Below, one piece after another: positions 16,541 through 25,509 of a DNA stretch of 64,000 nt (positions within the stretch are counted from its first letter, which is position 1; every line of letters starts with the position of its first letter). Location: NCBI RefSeq assembly GCF_020595095.1, contig NZ_JAJDOP010000001.1, positions 434,001 to 498,000 on the forward strand. The letters are read 5' to 3'. The translations under genes and the position numbers were made by a program. Origin of the DNA: Microvirga rosea. Lineage in GTDB: Bacteria; Pseudomonadota; Alphaproteobacteria; Rhizobiales; Beijerinckiaceae. The notes beneath the pieces were generated by a model, which had not been told where the DNA came from, searched no databases, and worked only from the letters and a program-made list of their open reading frames with translations.

Positions 16541-17751
16541 GCGAAAAGCCTCAACTGCTCGGGTTTTTCGATGAGGCGCCGACGCAGGTCCTCGCGGTCG
16601 AGGCGCTTTTGCGGATGGTGGTCGGCCGCAACGAGAAAGGGACGGGCTCGCTTCAGGCCGGAGGTCAGGCGCGCGACGTCGTCCAGGCGCAGGGTCGTAT
16701 GCCGGCGCGCCTGGACGATCCGGTCCACCGCCCGCGCTCCCAGCCCCGGAACCCGCAGCAGCATTTCCCGCTCCGCGCGGTTCACGTCGACGGGAAAGAG
16801 GTGACGGTTCTTGAGGGCCCAGGCGAGCTTCGGGTCCACCTCGAGATCGAGCATGCCGTTTTCACCGCCGGATGCGATCTCTTCCACCTGGAAGCCGTAA
16901 TAGCGCAGCAGCCAATCCGCCTGATACAGCCGGCTTTCCCGCAGCAGGGGCGGGGCCTTGAGAGGCAGGACCGTGCTCGCATCCGGGATCGGACTGAAGG
17001 CGGAGTAATAAACGCGCTTCAGGTCGTAGTCCCGATAAAGCGTCGCGCTGGCGTTCAGCACCTGCGCGTCGGTCGTCGCGTCCGCCCCGACGATCATCTG
17101 GGTCGACTGGCCCGCGGGCGAGAAACGGCGCTTTTCCTCCCGCGCTTCCGCGATGCGGTCATGCATCTGCCCCATGGCGTCCCGGATCGAGGCGGCGTCC
17201 TTTTCGGGCGCGAGCTGTTCCAGGCTCTTCTCGGTCGGCAGTTCGAGATTGATCGACAGCCTGTCGGCCCACAGGCCCGCCTGCTCGATGAGCCAGGGGC
17301 TCGCCTCCGGGATGGTCTTGAGGTGAATGTACCCCCGGAAACCGTGGTCGCGACGAAGCGCCTTCACAACCCGCAGCATCAGTTCCATCGTGTAGTCCGG
17401 GGAGCGGATGATGCCGGAGGACAGGAACAGCCCTTCGATATAGTTGCGCTTGTAGAACTCAAGCGTGAGCGTCACCACCTCGTCGACCGAGAACTTCGCC
17501 CGCCGCACATTCGACGAGCGCCGGTTCACGCAATAGGCGCAGTCGAACAGGCAGTAATTGGTCAGCAGGATCTTGAGCAGGGACACGCAGCGCCCGTCCG
17601 GGGTGTAAGCATGGCAGATCCCCGCACCCGTGGTGGATCCCAGCTCTCCCGGTCCCGCTTTGCGTTTGGGAGCGCCAGACGAGGCGCAGGAGGCATCGTA
17701 TTTTGCCGCATCGGCCAGGATGCGCAGCTTCTTGGCCAGCTTCTCGTCCAT
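16537..17751 (-). CDS. putative DNA modification/repair radical SAM protein
   Basis: A 404-residue radical SAM enzyme of the TIGR03916 type. The 4Fe-4S cysteines are C67, C71 and C74 in CLFDCAYC. A C-terminal helix-hairpin-helix segment (RVPGLGARAVDRIVQAR, about 340-356) suggests DNA binding. It overlaps the downstream UdgX fusion by 4 nt, and this pairing gives the enzyme its predicted link to DNA repair or modification. The chemical reaction is unknown. ATG 17751 is the first start of the frame. It is divergent from the PAP2 gene. Confidence 0.9.
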   Translation of the reverse strand: MDEKLAKKLRILADAAKYDASCASSGAPKRKAGPGELGSTTGAGICHAYTPDGRCVSLLKILLTNYCLFDCAYCVNRRSSNVRRAKFSVDEVVTLTLEFYKRNYIEGLFLSSGIIRSPDYTMELMLRVVKALRRDHGFRGYIHLKTIPEASPWLIEQAGLWADRLSINLELPTEKSLEQLAPEKDAASIRDAMGQMHDRIAEAREEKRRFSPAGQSTQMIVGADATTDAQVLNASATLYRDYDLKRVYYSAFSPIPDASTVLPLKAPPLLRESRLYQADWLLRYYGFQVEEIASGGENGMLDLEVDPKLAWALKNRHLFPVDVNRAEREMLLRVPGLGARAVDRIVQARRHTTLRLDDVARLTSGLKRARPFLVAADHHPQKRLDREDLRRRLIEKPEQLRLFA

Positions 17752-17911
17752 CGCCTTGCTTTCTGTTCTTGATTTGTTCTAGCAAAAGTTCGATTGTCTG
17801 ACGAGAGCGTCGGGAGGGGCGCGACGTCGCATCATGCTCGGATCTCGGGAAACGCATGCTCCATGGTTCGCAGGCCTCGCCAGGCGGCGACAAGGTTCTT
17901 ATCTTGGCGGC

Positions 17912-18649
17912 ATGAACATGTTTCTGACTCCCGCCACGCGCCTCTGGCTGCGCCTGCGTCTCAACGAGATCGGCCCTTTGATCTCGCTGGCCGGCTGCGG
18001 GCTCTTTGCCTGGATCTTCATTGCCCTGACGGACGAGGTTTTCGAGGGCGAGACCCATGCCATCGACAGCACCATTCTTCTGTCCCTGCGCAGCCCGCAG
18101 AATCTTGCCGATCCCATCGGCCCCAGCTGGCTCGAAGAATCCGCGCGGGACATCACGGGGCTCGGCGGCTATGCCATCCTGACCCTCGTGACGATCTCGG
18201 TCGCGGTCTACCTTCTCATGGCCGGAAAGCGCGGCGCAGCAACGCTTCTCGCCGTCGCGGTGGTCGGAGGCGCGCTCCTCTCGACGGGCCTCAAGATGGG
18301 GTTCGAGCGGCCGCGTCCCGATCTCGTGCCGCACGCCACCCAGGTTTACACCGCGAGCTTTCCCAGCGGCCATGCCATGCTGTCCGCCGTGACCTACCTG
18401 ACCCTCGGAGCCTTGCTGGCACGGGTGCAGGAGCGACGGCGGATCAAGGCGTTCGTCCTGGGCCTTGCGGTGGTCACGACCCTTCTTGTGGGCATGAGCC
18501 GGATTTACCTCGGTGTTCACTGGCCGAGCGATGTTCTGGCCGGCTGGGCCGTGGGAGCCGCCTGGGCCTCGTTATGCTGGTTCGTCGCCCTGCAATTGCA
18601 GCGCAAAGGGCAGGTCGAGAAACCCGGCGAGACATCGGCGCCCTCATGA
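17912..18649 (+). CDS. PAP2 family membrane phosphatase
   Basis: An integral membrane phosphatase of about 245 residues, probably acting on lipid phosphates such as undecaprenyl pyrophosphate or phosphatidic acid. The three-part active site is visible: KMGFERPRP, PSGHAML and SRIYLGVHWPSDVLAG, with the catalytic His residues in the second and third. About six membrane helices. I prefer ATG 17912, close to the first helix; an ATG at 17834 would add 26 polar residues. Its stop overlaps the recX start (ATGA), so the two are coupled. Confidence 0.88.
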   Translation: MNMFLTPATRLWLRLRLNEIGPLISLAGCGLFAWIFIALTDEVFEGETHAIDSTILLSLRSPQNLADPIGPSWLEESARDITGLGGYAILTLVTISVAVYLLMAGKRGAATLLAVAVVGGALLSTGLKMGFERPRPDLVPHATQVYTASFPSGHAMLSAVTYLTLGALLARVQERRRIKAFVLGLAVVTTLLVGMSRIYLGVHWPSDVLAGWAVGAAWASLCWFVALQLQRKGQVEKPGETSAPS

Positions 18650-19209
18650 CCGACGACGGTTTGAAAACGGCGCGAAAGCCCCCGCGCAAGGTCACCCCCG
18701 CCTATCTGCAGCGTGCGGCCATGGCGTATCTTGAGCGCTATGCGTCCTCGGCTGAAAATCTGCGCCGGGTGCTCCGCCGGAAAGTCGAGAAACGCTGTCG
18801 TCTGCGGGGCGAGGACCCTTCGGAATTCCATGAGGCGGTGGACGAGGTGGTGGCCAAGAGCCTGCGCACCGGCCTTGTCGACGACACCCGTTATGCGGAG
18901 GCCCGCGTCGCGACCCTGCGCCGACGCGGCGGCTCGGCGAGAGCCATCCGCGCCAAGCTTGCCCTCAAGGGGATCGACCGGGAGACCATCGCGGCGGCGC
19001 TGGACCAGGACCATGACCATGACCAGGTCAGCGAAGACCCGGAGGAACAGGCGGCGCTCGCGCTCGCGCGCCGTCGGCGGCTCGGACCCTTCCGGCCGGG
19101 AGAGCGCGAGCCGTACCGCGACAAGGATCTGGCCGTCCTGGCGCGCGCGGGCTTCTCCTTCGACATCGCCCGCCGCGTCGTCGACGGAGAGCGCGAGGAC
19201 GAGGCTTAG
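18646..19209 (+). CDS. recX: RecX regulatory protein
   Basis: A 187-residue RecX, which caps and destabilises RecA filaments. Its three-helix repeats are visible: RAAMAYLERYASSAENLRRVLRRK, then KSLRTGLVDDTRYAEARVATL with GGSARAIRAKLALKGI. It is not next to recA here but is coupled through an ATGA overlap to the PAP2 phosphatase. The same frame is open upstream to 17794, but that part lies antisense or out of frame to PAP2 and is not real. The stop overlaps by 4 nt the convergent DUF1345 gene. Confidence 0.88.
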   Translation: MTDDGLKTARKPPRKVTPAYLQRAAMAYLERYASSAENLRRVLRRKVEKRCRLRGEDPSEFHEAVDEVVAKSLRTGLVDDTRYAEARVATLRRRGGSARAIRAKLALKGIDRETIAAALDQDHDHDQVSEDPEEQAALALARRRRLGPFRPGEREPYRDKDLAVLARAGFSFDIARRVVDGEREDEA

Positions 19210-19847
19210 ATCAGGCCGGCGCCGACGTTGATCGCGAGCGCCAGAATGGTTGTATTGAAAAGGAAGGACAGGATGGTGTGCGCGAGGGCCAGACGGCGCA
19301 TGCGCTTGGATTCGATGATCACATCCGACGTCTGAGCGGCGGCGCCGAGGTTGAAGGAATAATACATGAAGTCCCAGTAGTCGGGCCGGGGCGTTTCCGG
19401 GAACTTGAGGCCGCCCCGCTCGCCCCGGTCGCCATAATACTCGTGCGCGTAATGGGTCGCGAAGATCATGTGCACGAAAAACCAGGAACACACGATGGTG
19501 ACACCGGCAGCGGCCAGCCGGAAGGCCACGTCCCCCTCGTTGGCGTGAATCCCCTGCAGCTCGACCGCGATGGCGCCGAGGCTGGCAATGGCCGCCGAAA
19601 GGGTCATGATCAGCATCACGATCGCCCCCTCGTCCTCGTTGCGGGCGCGCTGTTGCATCTGGTTGATCGAGGACCGGTAGGCCAGGATGCCTATCATCAC
19701 CAGATAGGCGATGACGCCCACATCCCATCCGATCAGAATTCTCGAGTTCAGCTTGACGCTGCCCGGGAGGACAAAACCGATCGCGATGCCGATGGCCGCG
19801 GCGATGAAGAGGCGTGGATGGCGACGGGCTTGTTGAACACCGATCAT
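19206..19847 (-). CDS. DUF1345 domain-containing membrane protein
   Basis: A 213-residue inner-membrane protein with five or six helices belonging to the DUF1345 family. The conserved centre SWFFVHMIFATHYAHEYY and the DYWDFMYYSFNLG segment are diagnostic. Function is unknown. ATG 19847 is preceded by GAGGA at 11 nt. GTG/ATG starts at 19901/19898 exist but would add a charged extension. No operon partner. Confidence 0.85.
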   Translation of the reverse strand: MIGVQQARRHPRLFIAAAIGIAIGFVLPGSVKLNSRILIGWDVGVIAYLVMIGILAYRSSINQMQQRARNEDEGAIVMLIMTLSAAIASLGAIAVELQGIHANEGDVAFRLAAAGVTIVCSWFFVHMIFATHYAHEYYGDRGERGGLKFPETPRPDYWDFMYYSFNLGAAAQTSDVIIESKRMRRLALAHTILSFLFNTTILALAINVGAGLI

Positions 19848-19986
19848 AACGCGAACATTCCTCGGCGAATCCCATGACGGAAGCGACCGCTTCCGCATCA
19901 CGCCGTTCGGCTCTTAAGGACGCAAGCCGGACTGGAGGCCTCAACAAAGCGTCCTAGATGAAAGCACACAACGCACAAGGGAGATT

Positions 19987-20412
19987 ATGATGAATCGCAA
20001 GGCAAGAGCCGTTTGGCAGGGCACGGGCCGCGACGGCAGCGGGCATCTCACGACGGATTCCGGCATCCTGTCGGACACGCCCTATTCCTTCAAGACCCGT
20101 TTCGAGAACGAGAAGGGCACCAATCCGGAGGAGCTGATCGCCGCGGCTCATGCGGGCTGCTTCACCATGGCGTTGGCGTTTCAGCTGCAAGGGGCGGGCT
20201 TCACGCCGACCGAACTCGCCACGGAGGCGGTCGTTTCCCTCGACAAGGAGGGAGAGGGCTTCAAGATCTCGAAATCGGCGCTGACGCTTCAGGCGAACGT
20301 CCCCGGGATCGACCGCGGCAAATTCGAGGAACTGGCCCGGGCCGCCGAAAAGAACTGCCCGGTTTCGAAGGTTCTCAACGCGGAGATCACGATGACCTTC
20401 ACCCTCGGGTGA
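19987..20412 (+). CDS. OsmC family peroxiredoxin
   Basis: A 141-residue OsmC/Ohr-family thiol peroxidase for organic hydroperoxides. The two reactive cysteines are present: one in AAHAGCFTMAL (near residue 58) and one in KNCPVSKVL (near 124). TNPEELIAAAHAGC is the OsmC signature. The start ATG follows AGGGAGATT. It is monocistronic; the YcaQ-type gene converges on it. Confidence 0.92.
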   Translation: MMNRKARAVWQGTGRDGSGHLTTDSGILSDTPYSFKTRFENEKGTNPEELIAAAHAGCFTMALAFQLQGAGFTPTELATEAVVSLDKEGEGFKISKSALTLQANVPGIDRGKFEELARAAEKNCPVSKVLNAEITMTFTLG

Positions 20413-20433
20413 GGGCCCGGGCGGGAACGTTCC

Positions 20434-21627
20434 TCACAAGCCCAGACGCCGCGTCCAGTTCTTGGGCGCGGCGATATCGCCCAAGCCGAGCCAATCCGCC
20501 ATCAGTCGCAGCTCCGCCGCCAAGGGCTCCGCCAAATCTTCCGGGTGGTGAGCGGCTTCGGGGTGGATGGCATGGACGATCAACCGTCCTGCGGCGCGGT
20601 CAGCCTTCAGATCCAGGCGGGCGACGATGCTCTCTCCGAGGAGGAAGGGCAGGCAGTAATAGCCGAATTCCCGCTTCTCGGCCGGCGTGTAGATCTCGAT
20701 GCGATAGCGGAAATCGAACAGGCGCTCCGTGCGGGTCCGCTCCCAGACGATGGGGTCGAAGGGCGAGACGAGCGCCCGGGCCTGCACCCGGCGGGGCAGG
20801 CGCGCCTCCGGATCGAGATAGACCGGGCCGCTCCAACCATCCACGGTGACGGGGACGAGATCGCCGGCCTCGACAAGTTCGGGGATGCGCCGCTTCGTGT
20901 CCGTGACATCCAGGCGGAAGTAATCTCTCAGGCACCGTTCGCTGGCGATGCCCAGGGCCTTGATCGACAGGCGCAGCAGCTCCCGCTGGGCCTCGTCCTC
21001 GGAAGGCGTGGGGGCATTCAGAACGGAACTCGGAAAGACCCGCTCCGGCAGGTCGTAGAGGCGCTCGAAGCCCCGTCGGGTCGCGGTTGTGACCTCCCCG
21101 GCCCAGAACAGCCATTCCAGGGCCCGTTTGCCGTCGCTCCATCCCCACCACGCGCCCCGGCTCTTGCCGCCGATCGACAATTCGCCCGCGCCGATGGGAC
21201 CCCGGGCGGCGATCTCCCGCCTCACGTCCTCGATGAAGGCGCGCTTCTCCCGCCCGAACCGTGCAAGCCCGCCGTAGACGCCCTCGCCCCGCGCCGCACG
21301 CGCCATGCGCCAGCGGAACAGGGGGTGAAGGTCGAGACGGATCAGGGAGGCCTCGTGGCCCCAATATTCGAAGGTGTTGCGCTTCCGGGGATGATAGGCG
21401 GCCCGCTCCAGGAGTTGCCGGTCATAGGCGCCGAGCCGGGAGAACAGGGGCATGTAATGGGCCCGCACCAGCACGTTGACCGAATCGATCTGGAGCAGGT
21501 TCGAGCGCTGAAGTACCCGGGTCAGGTGGCGGGCCGAGGGCGCATCGGGCCGGCCGTCCGAGAAGCCTTGGGCGGCGAGCGCGATGCGGCGGGCCTGAGG
21601 GAGGGAGATGCGGGTCCGAGAAGCCAT
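20434..21627 (-). CDS. YcaQ-type winged-helix DNA glycosylase
   Basis: About 397 residues of the HTH_42 family (COG3214). Escherichia coli YcaQ removes interstrand crosslink adducts from DNA. The catalytic motif Q-x-D is present as LLQIDSVNV with Q46 and D48, which matches YcaQ rather than the QxQ of Streptomyces AlkZ. The family signature HEASLIRLDLHPLF and KREFGYYCLPFLLG are also visible. ATG 21627 is the first ATG; a TTG at 21636 is in frame. It belongs to a stretch rich in repair genes (UdgX, radical SAM, RecX), though not in one operon. Confidence 0.87.
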   Translation of the reverse strand: MASRTRISLPQARRIALAAQGFSDGRPDAPSARHLTRVLQRSNLLQIDSVNVLVRAHYMPLFSRLGAYDRQLLERAAYHPRKRNTFEYWGHEASLIRLDLHPLFRWRMARAARGEGVYGGLARFGREKRAFIEDVRREIAARGPIGAGELSIGGKSRGAWWGWSDGKRALEWLFWAGEVTTATRRGFERLYDLPERVFPSSVLNAPTPSEDEAQRELLRLSIKALGIASERCLRDYFRLDVTDTKRRIPELVEAGDLVPVTVDGWSGPVYLDPEARLPRRVQARALVSPFDPIVWERTRTERLFDFRYRIEIYTPAEKREFGYYCLPFLLGESIVARLDLKADRAAGRLIVHAIHPEAAHHPEDLAEPLAAELRLMADWLGLGDIAAPKNWTRRLGL

Positions 21628-21852
21628 GGTGAACAATTAGCGAACTTTTGCTCAGCTAGCCCTATCTTGGCGCTTCCCGCAAGGGTGCCGGGCACGTCAT
21701 CCCCGGCCTCTTGTGAATGCCGGGACCGAAAGCTGGAACCCATCCGTGGGTCCGTGCTTAAATCCTCTTTGCCGCCCAGGCGCATGACAGACTTGCGCTC
21801 CGGACTCCGGGACAAACCGGCTTTCCTCCCCTAGAAAGACTGCCGCAACACG

Positions 21853-23364
21853 ATGGATACAATGGATCAGCCGACGTCCCACACCCTGCGCGAGCCGCAA
21901 GTCCCGTCCCTCACCCAGCGCGAGATCCGCACGATCATCGTCGGGATCATGCTGGCCTTGCTTCTTGCGGCCCTCGACCAGACCATCATCGCCACGGCCC
22001 TGCCGACGATCGGCCGGGAGCTCGGCGATCTTGAACACCTGCCATGGGTCGTGACCGTCTATCTTCTGGCCGCCACGGCTGTCACGCCGCTCTACGGCAA
22101 GTTCAGCGACAGTCACGGGCGGCGCGTCACCCTGCTGATCGGGATCGTCGTCTTCATTCTCGGCTCGATCGCCTGCGCGGTGGCGCCCAACATGCTGGTG
22201 CTGATCCTGGCCCGGGGCATCCAGGGCCTGGGCGGCGGCGGCCTCATCGCCCTGTCCCAGACCATCGTGGCGGATCTCGTCCCGCCCAAGGAGCGCGGGC
22301 GCTATCAGGTTTATTTCGCCAGCGTGTTCATGACCTCCAGCCTGCTGGGGCCCGTGCTGGGCGGGTTTTTCGCCGAGCATCTGCACTGGTCCGTGATCTT
22401 CTGGATCAACCTTCCGCTCGGACTGATCGCGCTGCTCATCACCTTTCATACCTTGAAAAAGCTGCCGCGGCACGATCGTCCCCATCAGCTCGACCTTCTC
22501 GGCGCGGTGTTGCTCGTCGCCGCCACGGTGTCCATGCTTCTGGCTCTGAGCTGGGGCGGCCTGCGCTATCCGTGGGGCTCCGGGCAGATTCTCGGTCTCT
22601 TCGCCATGTCGGTCCTGCTGTGGATCGCTTTCGCGTTTCGGATGCGGCTGGCGCCGGAGCCGTTGATTCCCGCCGGGGTCCTGCACAATCCCGTGGTGCG
22701 CACCGGCACCCTCTCGGCCTGCTTCGGCATGGGCACCTATATCGGCCTGACGATCTACCTGCCGGTCTATTTCGAAGCGGTACGTGGCCTCTCCGCCAGC
22801 ATTTCCGGTCTCGCTTTGATCCCGCTGATGGCCGGCACCGTGGTCGGCGCGACCCTGTCCGGACGCTCGATGGCCAAGGTCACCCACTACAAGCGCCTGC
22901 CGATGGTGGGGCTTTCCGTGGCCATCGTGGCGACCGGCGCTTTGACCTTCCTCGGAGAAAGGCTGTCCTTCGTCGCCATCGAGGTCGTGCTGGCGGTGAT
23001 CAGCATCGGTCTTGGCACCGTGCTTCCGGTCTCGACGGTCGCGATTCAGAACGCCGTTCCGGGTCACCAGCTCGGCACTGCAACGGCAACCGCCAACTTC
23101 TTCCGTTCTCTGGGAGGCGCTTTCATCGTCGCGATCTTCGGGGCCATCGTTCTCAGCGGAACGGGCCTGAGCAGCGTGACCAGCCTCGAATCCCTTACCG
23201 AGACGGCAGCCCGCAGCGGCGTCAACCTCGCCGATGTTTTCGCCAATGTCTTCATGGCGGCTATCGTCGGTTTCGGCCTTGCGCTCGCATTCCTCATGGC
23301 CATGGAGGAGCGGCCGCTCCGAAGCGGGGCCGTGAAGGCTGCCGAGGCGGCCGTGGCGGATTGA
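21853..23364 (+). CDS. DHA2 family MFS multidrug transporter (EmrB/QacA-like)
   Basis: A 503-residue efflux pump with about fourteen membrane helices. Signature segments are LDQTIIATALPTI in helix 1, YGKFSDSHGRRVTLL in the loop 2-3 and GLGGGGLIALSQTIVADLVP. The C terminus is short and charged. It likely exports drugs or dyes with proton antiport; substrates cannot be predicted. It is alone on its strand, converging on the ABC efflux operon. Confidence 0.9.
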   Translation: MDTMDQPTSHTLREPQVPSLTQREIRTIIVGIMLALLLAALDQTIIATALPTIGRELGDLEHLPWVVTVYLLAATAVTPLYGKFSDSHGRRVTLLIGIVVFILGSIACAVAPNMLVLILARGIQGLGGGGLIALSQTIVADLVPPKERGRYQVYFASVFMTSSLLGPVLGGFFAEHLHWSVIFWINLPLGLIALLITFHTLKKLPRHDRPHQLDLLGAVLLVAATVSMLLALSWGGLRYPWGSGQILGLFAMSVLLWIAFAFRMRLAPEPLIPAGVLHNPVVRTGTLSACFGMGTYIGLTIYLPVYFEAVRGLSASISGLALIPLMAGTVVGATLSGRSMAKVTHYKRLPMVGLSVAIVATGALTFLGERLSFVAIEVVLAVISIGLGTVLPVSTVAIQNAVPGHQLGTATATANFFRSLGGAFIVAIFGAIVLSGTGLSSVTSLESLTETAARSGVNLADVFANVFMAAIVGFGLALAFLMAMEERPLRSGAVKAAEAAVAD

Positions 23365-23375
23365 CCAAAAGCGCT

Positions 23376-23404
23376 CGGCAGATGCTCTAGTCGAGCGTCT
23401 GCCG
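23376..23404. terminator. hairpin between convergent genes
   Basis: A 7-bp stem (CGGCAGA / TCTGCCG) with a 15-nt loop lies between the DHA2 pump and the convergent ABC permease and reaches into the last codons of the latter. Moderate candidate; no long T run. Confidence 0.4.
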
Positions 23405-24556
23405 AAACCGCGCGACCGCGAGGGTCATGGCCGCGAGGGTGAACAGGCCGAGGGCCAGCACGTCGACCTGCAGATCCACGAAGGTCGCGCCCTTGAGCAT
23501 GATGCCGCGGACGATGCGCAGATAATGGGTCAGAGGCAGGATCTCGCCGATCACTTGCGCCCAATCGGGCATGCCGCGAAACGGAAACATGAATCCCGAC
23601 AGCAGGATGTTCGGCAGAAAGAAGAAGAACGACATCTGCATCGCCTGAAGCTGGCTCTTGGCGATCGTCGAGAAGGTGTATCCCACCGACAGGTTGGCCA
23701 GGATGAAGAGCAAGGTCAGCCCGACGAGAAGCCCCAGACTTCCGACGACCGGGACGCCGAAAAGAAGCTTCGCCGCAACCAGGATAAGCCCGGCCTGCAG
23801 ACCCCCGACCACAAGATAGGGGGCTATCTTGCCCAGCATGATCTCCACGGGCCGGATCGGCATGGCCAGCAGGCTCTCCATGGTGCCTCGCTCGACCTCG
23901 CGCGTCACGGACAGAGCCGTAAAGATCAGCATGGTCAGGGTCAGGATCGTGCCCATGAGACCCGGAACGATGTTAAGGCGCGTCTCGCCGGCAGGATTGT
24001 AGCGGCGGTGGATGCGGACCTCGAACGGCAGCTCCTGCGGCGCGCGCGCGGCCACCGGACCGGTCAGGTCGCGGGAAAACACGGTCGACAGAAGGCCCTG
24101 CAAGGCCGAGACGGCGCCGCCGGCAGCCACGGGATCGCTCGCATCGGCAACCACCAGGATCGCGGGGCGCTCGCCGCGAATGAGGTCACGGCCGAAATGC
24201 GCCGGGATCTGGATGCCGAACTGCACGCGTCCCGACAGGATGAGATGGTCGAGCTCCGCTTCGCTCGCGGCGGCGGTGCCCACGTCGAAATAACTGCTGA
24301 CGCGCAGCGCCGAGACGAAAGACCGTGAAAAGGCGCTGTCGTCCTGAATGAGCAGCGCGGTCGGCAAATGCTTCGGATCTGTATTGATCGCGTAACCGAA
24401 AAGCAGAAGCTGCGTCAGCGGAATGAAGATCATCGTCGCAAAGGTGATCCGATCCCGGCGCAGCTGCAGGAGCTCCTTGACGAACGCCGCATAGACCCTC
24501 GAGAGCGCGGCGCGAAAGCCACGGGTCCGCCGTTCGCCGTCCACCCCGGCGCTCAT
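23387..24556 (-). CDS. ABC-2 type transporter permease
   Basis: A 389-residue permease of the YhhJ/YbhS type. One N-terminal membrane helix (DRITFATMIFIPLTQLLLFGYAI) is followed by a large external domain (about 45-185) and five C-terminal helices, with the characteristic MESLLAMPIRPVEIMLGKI and LPNILLSGFMFPFRGMPDWAQ. It works with the ATPase upstream (4-nt ATGA overlap) and the HlyD protein. Last gene of the TetR-HlyD-ABC-permease operon. Confidence 0.92.
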   Translation of the reverse strand: MSAGVDGERRTRGFRAALSRVYAAFVKELLQLRRDRITFATMIFIPLTQLLLFGYAINTDPKHLPTALLIQDDSAFSRSFVSALRVSSYFDVGTAAASEAELDHLILSGRVQFGIQIPAHFGRDLIRGERPAILVVADASDPVAAGGAVSALQGLLSTVFSRDLTGPVAARAPQELPFEVRIHRRYNPAGETRLNIVPGLMGTILTLTMLIFTALSVTREVERGTMESLLAMPIRPVEIMLGKIAPYLVVGGLQAGLILVAAKLLFGVPVVGSLGLLVGLTLLFILANLSVGYTFSTIAKSQLQAMQMSFFFFLPNILLSGFMFPFRGMPDWAQVIGEILPLTHYLRIVRGIMLKGATFVDLQVDVLALGLFTLAAMTLAVARFRQTLD

Positions 24557-25509
24557 GCGAAATTGTCCTTGGTGCGGCTCATCAAATCGATGAACACGTC
24601 TTCGAGCGTCGCCTCTCCGGCGGACCAGACCTGTGGTCCGTGCTCGCGCAGATCCTTCGTGGCCGCATCGAGCCTGGTCTTGTCCCGTCCGCTCACATGA
24701 AGCGCCGTCCCGAACGGCGCCACCATGTCGACGCCCTCAAGGGTCTTGAGATGCTCCGCCAGATCCGCGAGATCCGGGCCGGTGACGATATAGGTGGCCA
24801 GATGGGCGTCGGCGATCACCTCCTCCACCGATCCATGGGCCAACAATTCGCCATAGGCGATATAGGCGATCTCGTGGCAGCGCTCCGCTTCATCCATGTA
24901 ATGGGTCGAGACGAGGACGGTCATGCCCTGATGGGCAAGAGCATGGATTTCGTCCCAGAAGTCCCGTCGGGCCTTCGGATCGACGCCGGCGGTCGGCTCG
25001 TCCAGCAGCAGAAGCTGCGGCCCGGGAAGGATGCAGGCGCCGAGCGCCAGGCGCTGTTTCCATCCGCCCGACAATTCGCCCGCCAGCTGACCGGCCCGGT
25101 TCTCGAGGCCCAGGCGGCGGATCGCCCCATCGGCCGCGGCCCGAGGATCGTCGAGATTGTACACGCGCGCCACGAATTCGAGATTCTCGCGGATCGACAG
25201 GTCCGCATAAAGCGAGAAGCGCTGGGTCATGTAGCCCACGTGGCGCTTGATTTCGGCGGATTGGGTCAGGATGTCGTAGCCCAGGCAGGTGCCGTGCCCG
25301 CTGTCGGGGGTCAGCAGACCGCAGAGCATGCGCAGGGTCGTGGTCTTGCCGCTGCCGTTCGGGCCGAGAAAGCCGTATATCAGGCCCCGATGCACCTGCA
25401 TCGACAGATTGCGCACCACGGTACGGCCGCCGAAGGATTTGGTCAGGCCCTCCACGTCGATGACGATGGCGGGTTCCGGCGCGCCATGGGCGGGGACTGA
25501 CGTGGTCAT
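24553..25509 (-). CDS. ABC transporter ATP-binding protein
   Basis: A 318-residue ATPase with all motifs intact: Walker A GPNGSGKTTT, Q-loop YMTQRFSLY, signature LSGGWKQRLALG, Walker B LLLLDEPTAGVD and the switch His in VSTHYMDEAERC. It has one nucleotide-binding domain, unlike the double-domain YbhF and RbbA relatives, so it should act as a homodimer with the adjacent permease. It is coupled by ATGA overlaps to both neighbours. Confidence 0.93.
   Translation of the reverse strand: MTTSVPAHGAPEPAIVIDVEGLTKSFGGRTVVRNLSMQVHRGLIYGFLGPNGSGKTTTLRMLCGLLTPDSGHGTCLGYDILTQSAEIKRHVGYMTQRFSLYADLSIRENLEFVARVYNLDDPRAAADGAIRRLGLENRAGQLAGELSGGWKQRLALGACILPGPQLLLLDEPTAGVDPKARRDFWDEIHALAHQGMTVLVSTHYMDEAERCHEIAYIAYGELLAHGSVEEVIADAHLATYIVTGPDLADLAEHLKTLEGVDMVAPFGTALHVSGRDKTRLDAATKDLREHGPQVWSAGEATLEDVFIDLMSRTKDNFA

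Noticed and set aside
17794-18645. Upstream extension of the recX frame
   Set aside because: It overlaps the PAP2 phosphatase in a different frame and has no RecX similarity; recX starts at ATG 18646 in the ATGA overlap.
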